Part shown: piece after piece, positions 1 through 9,400 of the stretch
Layout of the letters: each line of letters opens with the position of its first letter
How positions within the stretch are numbered: position 1 is the first letter of the stretch
Made by a program: the position numbers and the translations under genes
The notes under the pieces: model-generated
Databases searched by the model: none
What the model was told of the DNA's origin: nothing
The model's input: only the letters and a program-made list of their open reading frames with translations
Assembly: GCF_040361275.1 (NCBI RefSeq)
Contig: NZ_APNH01000001.1
Coordinates: 868,001 to 932,000 of the forward strand
Reading direction: 5' to 3'
Origin: Salinisphaera sp. T31B1
GTDB lineage: Bacteria > Pseudomonadota > Gammaproteobacteria > Nevskiales > Salinisphaeraceae
DNA: 64,000 nucleotides

Positions 1-1
1 G

Positions 2-1102
2 GCCCACGGCCAACGTCGATTCGCCATTATCGCTGATACGAGCCCGCGGCCCGAAAACGCCGTGGGCGGCGTCGGTGCCACGGCGTTTCATGTCCGTGGT
101 TCTGTCGAAGCGTTCCTGAGCCAGTCGATCACCGATACGCGCCAGGATGTTCTGTGCCAGGAGCTGTTCCGCACGCTGGACAGCGGCGACGTCGATGGTG
201 TGTTCATCGAGGCGGGGCTGACCGCGGACCCGGCCACGATGGTCGCGGCATTACGCCAGCAACGGCCGGGCTATGCGCTGGTCGACCTTCTGGATGTTGC
301 GCGCGTGGTGACCGTGCTCGACTGTGCGCGTCTGCAGGACGACTATGCCAGTACCCAGGCATTGGTCGAGCGCGATCGCCGCATACCGCCGTCCGACGAA
401 CGTACCGTGGCCAACATCGTGGCATTGCAGATCGAGTCTGCCGATACGATCGTGCTCAACAAGACCGATCTCGCCAGCGCTCAGCTCAGGCGTGAGGTTT
501 GCGATATAGCGACGGTGCTCAATCCCGGCGCGCAGCGAATCCAGACGCGTTTCGGCGAGCTCGAAGAATCGGGCATGGCCGCCGATGACTTGTTCGGACG
601 CGTTGATCGTGCTCATTACGGCCCGGGTTGGTTGCGCTACCTCGAAGAAACTCTGCCGACGACCCACGCCTACCAGGTGTCTCGCTGCGTTTATAAACGC
701 CGCCGGCCATTTCACCCCGAGCGATTGATGACATTGCTCGACAACGGCTGGCCCTGGACGCTGCGCACGCGCGGCCAGTTCTGGATCGCCAGCCGGCCCG
801 ACTGGGCAATCGACATACAGCAGGCCGGTACGTCGGTCGCCATCCAGCCCTTCGGTTATTGGTGGGCAAGCGATGTGGTGGGAGGGTGCACGCCCGAGGA
901 TCCCCAGTTGCTCGAGGCCCTGAACCAACTCTGGCATCCGCTGTACGGCGACCGTCGCCAGCATGTTGCGATCCTGGGCGTTGATTTCGATCCGGTGACG
1001 TTAGAACGAGACCTCGACGACTGCCTGCTCACCGATGCGGAACTGGCCGGCGGCTGGAACCACTGGCGTGCCATGGCCGATCCCTGGCCGGTCTGGCGCT
1101 GA
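2..1102 (+). CDS. CobW/ZNG1-family GTP-binding metallochaperone, 5'-truncated by window edge
   Basis: The frame is open to the first bases of the window, so the true start and the Walker A motif lie upstream; the GTG at 62 is an internal valine codon. Visible parts are the G-domain strand IEAGLTADP (family form IExSGxADP), the G4 motif NKTD, and a C-terminal CobW_C domain with a Trp-rich segment (PWTLRTRGQFW) and the typical end CLLTDAE. G3E GTPases of this class deliver zinc or another metal to client proteins and are often induced by zinc starvation. The neighbours (zinc sensor, ABC operon) support zinc. The exact metal is inferred. Confidence 0.88.
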   Translation, partial: AHGQRRFAIIADTSPRPENAVGGVGATAFHVRGSVEAFLSQSITDTRQDVLCQELFRTLDSGDVDGVFIEAGLTADPATMVAALRQQRPGYALVDLLDVARVVTVLDCARLQDDYASTQALVERDRRIPPSDERTVANIVALQIESADTIVLNKTDLASAQLRREVCDIATVLNPGAQRIQTRFGELEESGMAADDLFGRVDRAHYGPGWLRYLEETLPTTHAYQVSRCVYKRRRPFHPERLMTLLDNGWPWTLRTRGQFWIASRPDWAIDIQQAGTSVAIQPFGYWWASDVVGGCTPEDPQLLEALNQLWHPLYGDRRQHVAILGVDFDPVTLERDLDDCLLTDAELAGGWNHWRAMADPWPVWR

Positions 1103-1162
1103 TCCCGGCCCATGGGGGCCGGTTGTTCGAATAGATATGTTCGATAGCAGCCCGTATAGGAG

Positions 1163-1407
1163 ATGACGATGAAACCGACCGGTATCGAGGCGCTCTTCGA
1201 TCAGACCTGCGCGTCGGGCTACGACCAGCTGCAGTCCCGATTGGCACCGCTACGCGATGTGCTGCATCTGCTGACCGGCGTCATCCTCTCCGAGCTCCCG
1301 GCCGATGCGCGCGTGCTTTGCGTCGGCGCCGGGACTGGCACGGAGTTGATCGCCCTTGCCGAAGAGTTCCCGGCTGGTATTTCACCGCGGTAGAGCCGTC
1401 GCGCTGA
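1163..1407 (+). pseudogene. Remnant of a class I SAM-dependent methyltransferase (frameshifted and truncated)
   Basis: The gene begins with a good ribosome site (AGGAG before ATG 1169; another ATG at 1163). It reads about 70 residues, with the SAM-binding motif VLCVGAGTGTEL near residue 50, then ends early at a TAG at 1391. Skipping one base near 1370 restores the expected continuation GWYFTAVEPS, the acidic end of strand 2, which then stops at 1405-1407. No further methyltransferase sequence follows. Intact family members are more than 200 residues. A one-base loss plus 3' deletion explains what is seen. A product from the short frame would lack most of the fold. Confidence 0.7.
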
Positions 1408-1550
1408 CGCTGATCGCCATCGGGTTCGTTTTAGGCGGGTATGGGGCGAGGCGTTCCAGCCGGCCTCGTTCGGAGAATCGAGAGGGGCAGGAAAGCCGGG
1501 TAGGCCTGGCTCGTAACGCCACCCACGCGTGATGCGACCACGGTGTCTAT

Positions 1551-2344
1551 TCAGCGGCGGATCACCCGCGCATCGGTCAGGCGGTAGAGCAGGCCGTCGT
1601 CCGATTGTGTTTCACCGGCGAGACGCCCTTCGACCACGATCGGCTCCCAGGTCATTTCCGTGGCCTGCACACTGTGTACGTCGACGACGGTCGCCGGGCC
1701 GCCGGGCAAGTGAAAGAAGCACACCGGTGGATTGGCGGAGAGAATGAAGCGGGTCTGTTCTGCCGACATCTGGATCGGCAGCATGTAACCAGCCAACCGC
1801 ACGGTATCGCCGAAATGTGCTCGCAGGGCGGGCGGGTAAGTCGCCGATACGCGAAACGTCTCGTCGTAGTCGAGATTTGCCTGCATCAGCGTAGCCCAGC
1901 CGAGAATCCCGTCGATCGCATCCGTGCCGTCTAACGTAGCGGCATATTCGTCGACGGTTGCAGCCGCGCGAACATCGAGGTCGATCTTCGTGGAGACCGG
2001 CCCTGCCGTTATCGTGAGCGTGTCGCGGCCCAGCGAACGGGCGACCAGGGTGATATCGGTATAGCCGCCGTCGCGGGTGAACGGTGTCGGGCCGACGCGC
2101 CGATTGTTGTTGATCGAACGCAACGTGATCGGCACGCCGTCGAGCAGGTCGCCGTCGGCATCGCGTACCTCGGCGGCGAGATAGACGACGTCGTTCTGAA
2201 TGGCCGGAATCACTGGTGCACCGTCTGTCGGAGCGAGCTGCTCGTAGATCAACTCGATCGAGGCCGGCGTGTCTGCCAGGACCGTTTGCGTGCCCATCAG
2301 CAGCGCCAGGCCCAGCGCACCTGCGAGCCGCCGCGCGGCGCGTT

Positions 2345-2348
<4 letters not shown>
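1551..2348 (-). CDS. Exported DUF3299 protein of the zinc-linked ABC operon
   Basis: This 265-residue protein starts with a clear signal peptide (MKRAARRLAGALGLALLMG, cleavage near VLA-D). The C-terminal half resembles DUF3299: GWATLMQ, then RLAGYMLPI, NPPVCFFH and a final strand VEGRLAGET. The start at 2348 overlaps the permease stop in an ATGA, so translation is coupled; the frame is open further upstream, but that part only shadows the permease gene. The order ATPase, FtsX-like permease, DUF3299 matches a Pseudomonas operon (PA4064-PA4066) that I recall as induced by zinc starvation. It is probably periplasmic; biochemical function unknown. Confidence 0.8.
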
Positions 2349-3642
<1,294 letters not shown>

Positions 3643-3646
<4 letters not shown>

Positions 3647-4290
3647 GTCGCCACGCCATCGGTGCCGATCGTCAGCCGGCGTTTAAAGCGATCGGCGAGT
3701 CGGTGATCGTGCGTGGTGACGATAAGCGCGGCGCTCTCGGCTTCGGCACGCTCGATAAGCAAAGTGGCGACGCGCGCGGCGTTGGCATCGTCGAGGCTTG
3801 AGGTCGGCTCGTCCGCCAGGATCAGACTCGGCTCGTTGACAAGCGCACGGGCCAGGGCAACCCGCTGACGTTGGCCCCGACTGAGCTGCGCCGGGAGGCA
3901 GGGTTCGTACGCTGCAAGCCCGACGCGCTCGAGTGTATCGGTGATTCGGCTTGGATCGGGCGGCAGCCCGGCCAGATAGCGGGCCAGTGCGAGGTTATCG
4001 CCCACCGATAAGGCGCCAAGCAGATGCAGATTCTGATAGACCAGCCCGATATGACGTCCGCGAAAACGATCGCGCACGGCCTCGCTCATTCCGCCGAGCG
4101 GCTGTTCGCGGACGCGAATATCACCCTGTGTGGGCAGCAGTACACCGGCCAGCAGATGAAGCAGCGTGGACTTACCGCTTCCTGAAGGTCCGAGAACAAC
4201 GAGTTGTTCACCCGCGGCAACCTTGAGCTGCGGAAGTCGTATCACCGGCTCGCGGGCATAACAGTGGACGATATCGCGGGCGCAAAGCAT
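3643..4290 (-). CDS. ABC transporter ATP-binding protein (MacB/LolD type)
   Basis: This 215-residue ATPase has Walker A GPSGSGKST (near residue 35), signature LSRGQRQRVALARAL, and Walker B LILADEPTSSLDD. The R in place of the second G of LSGGQ is common in this family. It is the first gene of the three-gene operon and overlaps the permease by 4 bp. It should power the FtsX-like permease downstream. The 15-bp palindrome at 4308-4322 lies just upstream of its ATG, suggesting operon control there. Confidence 0.93.
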
Positions 4291-4307
4291 CTAGGATTCT
4301 GTGCAGA

Positions 4308-4322
4308 TTATAGATGCTATAA
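4308..4322. promoter_or_regulatory. Perfect palindrome upstream of the ABC operon, candidate operator
   Basis: TTATAG and CTATAA form a perfect inverted repeat around ATG, 18 bp before the ATPase start, in an AT-rich patch. The half-sites resemble Zur or SmtB-type boxes, but the spacing does not match the usual Zur box. The regulator is not identified. Confidence 0.5.
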
Positions 4323-4385
4323 CGTTACATTCTCGTGCTGGAAAAGTCGCGTTCGATGAACGCGGTCCACGCACGCTTCAGGCCG

Positions 4386-4409
4386 GCCCGGGCGTCGTGA
4401 CGCCCGGGC
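4386..4409 (-). terminator. Hairpin downstream of the zinc sensor gene
   Basis: GCCCGGGCGTC and GACGCCCGGGC form a perfect 11-bp stem with a 2-base loop (4 bases in practice), 27 bp after the stop at 4436. There is no T-run, so it is a weak terminator candidate or an mRNA 3' end stabiliser. Confidence 0.45.
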
Positions 4410-4435
4410 ATCAATCGCTGCCTGCTGCGAGAGGC

Positions 4436-4792
4436 CTAGTTCACGACTTCCAGCGGGCCGTGATCGTCGCAGTGATCGCCGTGGGGATGGTGCAGGTGGC
4501 CGTCGACGAGATAATCGATATGGTCGCCGTGCGGCACGGCTTCGTGGCCGCAACCCGGGCCATGTGTATGCGACGCGTCATGGCCATCGCAATCATGCGT
4601 CGGCGTGCATTCGTCCGGATTCTGCGCCGATATCTCGATCACGTGCTCATCGACATGATCTTTGTGTGGATGGTGCAGATGCCCATCGTGCAGATAATCG
4701 ACGTGGTCGCCGTGACGCACCCCGGTGTGTTCGCATTCCGGGCCGTGCGTATGCGGATGGGGCTGGTGCTGGTCGTGACTGCATTCGGTCAT
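4436..4792 (-). CDS. His-rich zinc-binding protein with two tandem modules, nested independent start
   Basis: ATG 4792 is preceded by CAGGAG at a 6-base spacing, a strong ribosome site, so a separate 118-residue product is likely besides the fusion. It holds two copies of a roughly 35-residue module: GPECEHTGVRHGDHVDYLHD and GPGCGHEAVPHGDHIDYLVD, each followed by GHLHHPH and an acidic His end. Close relatives are small cytosolic proteins found beside zinc regulators, sometimes misnamed zinc transporter permease; there is no membrane segment here. Likely roles are zinc buffering or handing metal to the sensor. It shares its frame with the upstream ArsR domain. Confidence 0.75.
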   Translation of the reverse strand: MTECSHDQHQPHPHTHGPECEHTGVRHGDHVDYLHDGHLHHPHKDHVDEHVIEISAQNPDECTPTHDCDGHDASHTHGPGCGHEAVPHGDHIDYLVDGHLHHPHGDHCDDHGPLEVVN

Positions 4793-5194
4793 GTGAGTCT
4801 CCTGATTGGAAGGGTGATGTGTCGTTCGCGCACTCGATCGGCGCGAGCTCGTCGCCTCGGTTGAATGCTCGAGGGCTGCGACGACCAGCTGCAAGACATG
4901 GTCGTCGGTCAGCCGGTAGTACATGTGCTTGGCCTCGCGGCGACGCTCGACCAACCGGGCGGTGAGCAACAACTTCAACCGCGCCGATATCGTCGTGACT
5001 TTCTGATCCTCGAGCGCTGCCAACTCGGTGACACAGATCTCACCGCCGGCAAGGCGGACAAGCAATTGCAGCCGATCCGGGTCTGCCAGCGCTTTGAACA
5101 TGCCGGCGGCCAACGAAAGATCGGCGTCGACCGGCAGGCTGGCAGGCGCGGGATCGACATGGTGATCGCATGCTGCACTCTGGATGACAGTCAT
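4436..5194 (-). CDS. SmtB/ArsR-family zinc sensor fused in frame to a His-rich zinc-binding module
   Basis: The 252-residue frame has two parts. Residues 25-115 are an ArsR/SmtB winged helix (FKALADPDRLQLL, then VTTISARLKLL as recognition helix and the KHMYYRL wing). The last helix carries D97-x-H99-x10-H110-x2-E113, the exact pattern of the SmtB alpha-5 zinc site. N-terminal C9, H11 and H12 plus C54 could form a second site. From residue 135 the frame continues without a stop into a His-rich module normally encoded as a separate small protein. A good internal ribosome site precedes residue 135. Start 5194 is chosen by domain length; its ribosome site is weak and the candidate operator lies just upstream. 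Confidence 0.8.
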   Translation of the reverse strand: MTVIQSAACDHHVDPAPASLPVDADLSLAAGMFKALADPDRLQLLVRLAGGEICVTELAALEDQKVTTISARLKLLLTARLVERRREAKHMYYRLTDDHVLQLVVAALEHSTEATSSRRSSARTTHHPSNQETHMTECSHDQHQPHPHTHGPECEHTGVRHGDHVDYLHDGHLHHPHKDHVDEHVIEISAQNPDECTPTHDCDGHDASHTHGPGCGHEAVPHGDHIDYLVDGHLHHPHGDHCDDHGPLEVVN

Positions 5195-5203
5195 TTGATT
5201 TAC

Positions 5204-5229
5204 ATCATTGCATGAATTGATGAAATGAT
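5204..5229. promoter_or_regulatory. Candidate operator of the SmtB-like sensor
   Basis: Half-sites ATCATTGCAT (5204-5213) and ATGAAATGAT (5220-5229) are inverted repeats matching at 9 of 10 positions around the 6-bp spacer GAATTG. The site ends 10 bp before the sensor ATG at 5194, suited to autorepression relieved by zinc. AT content contrasts sharply with its surroundings. Confidence 0.65.
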
Positions 5230-5438
5230 AGAGCGAACCCTCAGCGCTGTGCAAGTGTTGGCGGCTCGCTACAGGTGGCCGCCTGGCCGGCGTCACTCGT
5301 TATTCGAGCACGGCTTGTCCGCCCTGAAGGATATGAAGGCTGGCCGTTAAAGAGCGCGATCGCCGCCGACATCGCGGGACGTTCCGTCGAACTGTCTGTC
5401 TCGTTCCGGCATTCGAGCGGACGGTCGCTGCGACATGC

Positions 5439-5467
5439 TTTAAACTGCATACGGTATTCAGTTAAAC
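5439..5467. promoter_or_regulatory. Imperfect palindrome upstream of pyruvate carboxylase
   Basis: The centre ATACGGTAT (5449-5457) is a perfect 9-base palindrome, flanked by ACTG on the left and CAGT on the right and by T/A-rich arms, giving about 11 of 13 matching pairs. It lies about 57 bp before the pyc start. Regulator unknown. The rest of 5230-5523 shows nothing else I can support. Confidence 0.45.
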
Positions 5468-5523
5468 ATTAATCGCGGTGCGCGCCGGTTTTTCTGGCGA
5501 CGATGCCGTATTGCGGGGAGTCC

Positions 5524-8500
5524 ATGCCAAGTCAGGTACGTAAGCTTCTGGTCGCCAATCGCGGCGAAATCGCTATCCGTGTCATGCGTGCGGCCAACGA
5601 AATGGCGATTCGTACGGTCGCCATCTATGCCCACGAGGACCGGTTTGCGCTGCACCGGTTCAAGGCCGACGAGAGCTATCTGGTGGGCGTGGGTGCCAAG
5701 CCGATCGCGGCCTATCTGGATATCGAGGCGATCATCGATATCGCCCGCAATGCCGGTGTCGATGCGATTCATCCCGGCTATGGCTTTCTGGCGGAGAATC
5801 CCGAACTGGCACGCGCCTGCAAGGCCGCAGGCATCGCCTTCATCGGGCCGCCCGCAGAAGTGCTCGAGGCGTTCGGCGACAAGGTCTCGGCGCGGCACGC
5901 CGCCCAGCGCACGAACGTGCCCGTCATCCCCGCCTCGGAGGTGCTGCCGGATGACGACGAGGCCATCGTCAAGATCGCCGACGAGCTCGGCTATCCGCTG
6001 ATGATCAAGGCCAGCTGGGGCGGCGGCGGACGCGGCATGCGTCGGGTCGAGGATGCCGACAAGCTGCTCGGCGAGGTGGAGACCGCACGCCACGAGGCCG
6101 GTTCGGCCTTTGGCAACGACGCGGTCTATCTCGAGAAACTCATCGAACGCGCCCGGCATGTCGAGGTTCAGGTGCTGGGCGACACGCACGGCAACGTCGT
6201 ACATCTGTTCGAGCGCGATTGTTCGGTACAGCGGCGCAACCAGAAAGTGGTCGAGCGTGCGCCGGCCCCTTATCTGGACGAAGACACGCGCCAGGGCCTG
6301 TGCGCCGCGGCACTGCGGCTGTGCGACGACGTCGGCTATGTCGGCGCGGGCACGGTGGAGTTCCTGCTCGACGTCGACTCCGGCCAGTACTACTTCATCG
6401 AGGTCAACCCGCGTATACAGGTCGAACATACGGTGACCGAAGAGATCACGGGCGTGGATATCGTACGCGCCCAGATCCGGATCGCCGAAGGCGCGGCCAT
6501 CGGCGCCGACGATGCACTGCCGGCCCAGGACGATATTCATATCGACGGCCATGCGCTGCAGTGCCGGGTGACCACCGAGGATCCGGACAACGGTTTCGCC
6601 CCCGATCACGGCCGGCTCACCGCCTATCGCAGCTGTGCCGGCTTCGGCGTGCGCCTGGACGGCGGCACGGCGTACACGGGCGCGGTGATCACGCCGTTCT
6701 ATGACTCGCTGCTGGTCAAGGTCACGACCTGGGCACGTACGGTCGATGCCACCATCGCGCGCATGGACCGGGCCCTGCGCGAATTCCGTATTCGTGGGCT
6801 GTCGACCAATCTCCAGTTTCTTGAGAACGTCATCGGCCATCCGCAGTTCGTAGCTGGCGAATACACCACCCGGTTCATCGATACCACGCCCGAGCTGTTC
6901 CAGTTCGAGGCCCGGCGTGACCGCGCTACGCGCCTGTTGCGCTATATCGGCGACGTGACCGTCAACGGCCACCCGGAAATGGCCGGCCGGACCGTGCCCG
7001 ACACCGTGTTCGCCGATGCGCCGTTGCCCCGGATCGATCTGAGCACGGCGGTGCCACGCGGCCTGCGCGACGAATTGCTCGAGCGCGGCCCGGCCGCCTT
7101 CGGCCAGTGGATGCGCGAACAGGACCGCGTACTGCTGACCGACACGACCATGCGCGACGCCCACCAGTCGCTGCTGGCCACCCGTATGCGCACCCGCGAT
7201 ATCGCCGCTGTCGCTCCGCATTACGCGCGCATGCTGCCGGGGCTGTTATCGCTCGAATGCTGGGGCGGGGCGACCTTCGATGTGGCCATGCGGTTTCTCA
7301 AGGAAGACCCCTGGGAGCGGCTGCATTTGATCCGCGAGGCCGCGCCCAACGTTCCGCTACAGATGCTGCTGCGCGCGTCCAACGCGGTCGGCTATACCAA
7401 CTATCCCGACAACGTCGTTCGCTATTTCGTACAGCAGGCGGCGGCCAACGGCATCGATATCTTCCGCGTGTTCGATTCGCTCAACTGGGTCGAGAACATG
7501 CGTGTGGCCATGGACGCAGTCATCGAATCCGGCGCGGTCTGCGAGGGTACGATCTGCTACACCGGCGATCTGTTCGACGACGCCCGGCCCAAGTACAACC
7601 TCAAGTACTACGTCGACAAGGCCAAGGCGCTGGAGGCGGCCGGCGCCCATGTGCTGGGCATCAAGGACATGGCCGGTATCTGTCGGCCACGGGCAGCCCA
7701 CGAACTGGTTCGTGTGCTCAAGCAGGAGGTCGGCCTGCCGATCCACTTCCATACCCATGACACCTCGGGCATCGCTGCCTCCACGCTGTTGTCGGCCATC
7801 GATGCCGGGGTGGATGCGGTCGACGGCGCGCTGGACTCCATGAGCGGATTGACCTCGCAGCCGAATCTGGGCTCGATTGCCGCCGCGCTGGAGCACAGCG
7901 AGCGGGATCCGGGCCTGGATCGCGAGGCCATGCAGCAGCTGTCCGATTACTGGGAAGGCGTGCGCAGCTATTACGCGCCTTTCGAAGCCAACATCAAGGC
8001 GGGCACATCGGACGTCTATCGTCACGAGATGCCCGGCGGTCAGTACACCAATCTGCGTGAACAGGCACGCGCGCTCGGCCTGGCGGATCGCTGGCCGCAG
8101 ATCGCCAAGGCCTACGCAGAGGTGAACCAGCTGTTCGGCGATATCGTCAAGGTCACGCCGACCTCCAAGGTGGTCGGCGATCTGGCGCTGCATATGGTGT
8201 CCAATGACCGGACGGCCGAAGAGATCGCCGACCCGGACGTGGATATCGACTTTCCGGATTCGGTGGTCGCCCTGTTCAAGGGCGAGCTGGGCTTTCCGGC
8301 CGACGGCTTTCCTCGTGCCCTGCAGGACAAGGTATTGCGCGGCGAAGCACCGCTTACCGATCGCCCGGGCGCGCTGCTCGACGCCGTCGACCTTAACGCC
8401 GAGCGCGCGGCTGCGTCCGAAAAGCTGGGCTATGACCTGAGCGATGCCGATCTGGCTTCGCATCTGATGTACCCGAAGGTCTTCGGCGATTTCGTCGAGC

Positions 8501-8973
8501 ACCGTTCGCGCTATGGCGAAGTCAGTGGTCTGTCGACCCAGGTGTTCTTCTACGGCCTGCGCGGCGAAGAGGAAACCCATGTCGACCTGGAGGCGGGAAA
8601 GCGACTGGTCATCAGTTTGCAGGGGCAGGCTGAGGCCGACGAGGAAGGGCTGGTCAAGCTGTTCTTCGAACTCAACGGCCAGCAGCGGCCGGTGCGGATC
8701 GCGCGCGCCGACAGCGATGCGCTTGAGGCGCATCCCAAGGCAGACAAGGCCAATCCCGATCACGTCGGCGCGCCGATGCCCGGCATGGTCGTGCACGTGG
8801 CGGTCCAGGCCGGCCAGGAGGTCAAGTCCGGCGAAGCGCTGCTGGGCCTGGAGGCGATGAAGATGGAGACCACCATCTCCGCGCCCCGCGACGGCCGTAT
8901 CGCCGAGATCCAGGTGGGCAGTGGCACGACCGTGGCGGCCGGCGATCTGTTGGTGACGATGGCCCCGGCCTGA
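5524..8973 (+). CDS. pyc: Pyruvate carboxylase, single-chain
   Basis: It converts pyruvate, bicarbonate and ATP to oxaloacetate with biotin as carrier. Domains in order over 1149 residues: biotin carboxylase (about 1-455; KASWGGGGRGMR ATP-grasp loop, FIEVNPRIQVEH), carboxyltransferase (about 535-800; DTTMRDAHQS, carbamylated Lys near 714 in GIKDMAG, metal ligands HFHTHD near 741-746), the PYC/OADA domain, and a biotinyl domain with Lys 1113 in EAMKMET. Start 5524 is preferred to the ATG at 5503 because GGGGAG stands before it. The length matches single-chain enzymes, not the two-subunit form. It has its own promoter region with a palindrome; no operon partner is evident. Confidence 0.96.
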   Translation: MPSQVRKLLVANRGEIAIRVMRAANEMAIRTVAIYAHEDRFALHRFKADESYLVGVGAKPIAAYLDIEAIIDIARNAGVDAIHPGYGFLAENPELARACKAAGIAFIGPPAEVLEAFGDKVSARHAAQRTNVPVIPASEVLPDDDEAIVKIADELGYPLMIKASWGGGGRGMRRVEDADKLLGEVETARHEAGSAFGNDAVYLEKLIERARHVEVQVLGDTHGNVVHLFERDCSVQRRNQKVVERAPAPYLDEDTRQGLCAAALRLCDDVGYVGAGTVEFLLDVDSGQYYFIEVNPRIQVEHTVTEEITGVDIVRAQIRIAEGAAIGADDALPAQDDIHIDGHALQCRVTTEDPDNGFAPDHGRLTAYRSCAGFGVRLDGGTAYTGAVITPFYDSLLVKVTTWARTVDATIARMDRALREFRIRGLSTNLQFLENVIGHPQFVAGEYTTRFIDTTPELFQFEARRDRATRLLRYIGDVTVNGHPEMAGRTVPDTVFADAPLPRIDLSTAVPRGLRDELLERGPAAFGQWMREQDRVLLTDTTMRDAHQSLLATRMRTRDIAAVAPHYARMLPGLLSLECWGGATFDVAMRFLKEDPWERLHLIREAAPNVPLQMLLRASNAVGYTNYPDNVVRYFVQQAAANGIDIFRVFDSLNWVENMRVAMDAVIESGAVCEGTICYTGDLFDDARPKYNLKYYVDKAKALEAAGAHVLGIKDMAGICRPRAAHELVRVLKQEVGLPIHFHTHDTSGIAASTLLSAIDAGVDAVDGALDSMSGLTSQPNLGSIAAALEHSERDPGLDREAMQQLSDYWEGVRSYYAPFEANIKAGTSDVYRHEMPGGQYTNLREQARALGLADRWPQIAKAYAEVNQLFGDIVKVTPTSKVVGDLALHMVSNDRTAEEIADPDVDIDFPDSVVALFKGELGFPADGFPRALQDKVLRGEAPLTDRPGALLDAVDLNAERAAASEKLGYDLSDADLASHLMYPKVFGDFVEHRSRYGEVSGLSTQVFFYGLRGEEETHVDLEAGKRLVISLQGQAEADEEGLVKLFFELNGQQRPVRIARADSDALEAHPKADKANPDHVGAPMPGMVVHVAVQAGQEVKSGEALLGLEAMKMETTISAPRDGRIAEIQVGSGTTVAAGDLLVTMAPA

Positions 8974-8998
8974 CGTTTCTCCACATGACCCGGAGCAC

Positions 8999-9397
8999 AT
9001 GACTCGAACCGATATACAGGCCCATGCCCGCAAACGCCTGGCCGCCGGCGACCGTCTGATCGGCGTGTTCCAGGCCGTACAGATGCCGCGATTCTGGTTG
9101 TGTCTGGTGATCGGGCCGCTGGCGGGGCTGCTGATCAAGAGCTGGTTCGTGGCTGTGACCGAACAGGCCGTGGTGTTCTATCGGCGGCCGTTGCTGGGCG
9201 GCATCGCCGACGGCCAGCCCGTGCCATACGAGCGTATCAGCGCGTTGCATATCGGTCGGGCGGGTATGACACGTGCGCTGCGGTTTGTGTTCGCCGACGG
9301 TAGCCAGCGCCGACTCAAGGCACAGAACAAGGGGCGCGCGGGCGTGGCCACGCTTGATCCGCCGACACTGGCGCAGCTCACGCGAATCGGCGGGTAA
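8999..9397 (+). CDS. Small membrane-associated protein of unknown function
   Basis: A 132-residue protein 25 bp after pyc with CGGAG upstream of ATG. One hydrophobic stretch lies at about residues 29-48 (FWLCLVIGPLAGLLI), followed by short beta-like strands (AVVFYRRP, YERISALHIG, RALRFVFADGS) that recall a bacterial PH-like membrane protein, but the match is only structural in flavour. The stop lies 3 bp from the convergent sulfatase gene. No function is assigned. Confidence 0.6.
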   Translation: MTRTDIQAHARKRLAAGDRLIGVFQAVQMPRFWLCLVIGPLAGLLIKSWFVAVTEQAVVFYRRPLLGGIADGQPVPYERISALHIGRAGMTRALRFVFADGSQRRLKAQNKGRAGVATLDPPTLAQLTRIGG

Positions 9398-9400
9398 GCC

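Noticed and set aside
4308-4322. Classification of the palindrome as a standard Zur box
   Set aside because: The half-sites are too far apart for the GTTATA-N-TATAAC pattern; kept only as an unnamed operator.
5458-7221. 587-residue minus-strand frame opposite pyruvate carboxylase
   Set aside because: It mirrors the codon pattern of pyc, has no family motif and overlaps an unmistakable gene.
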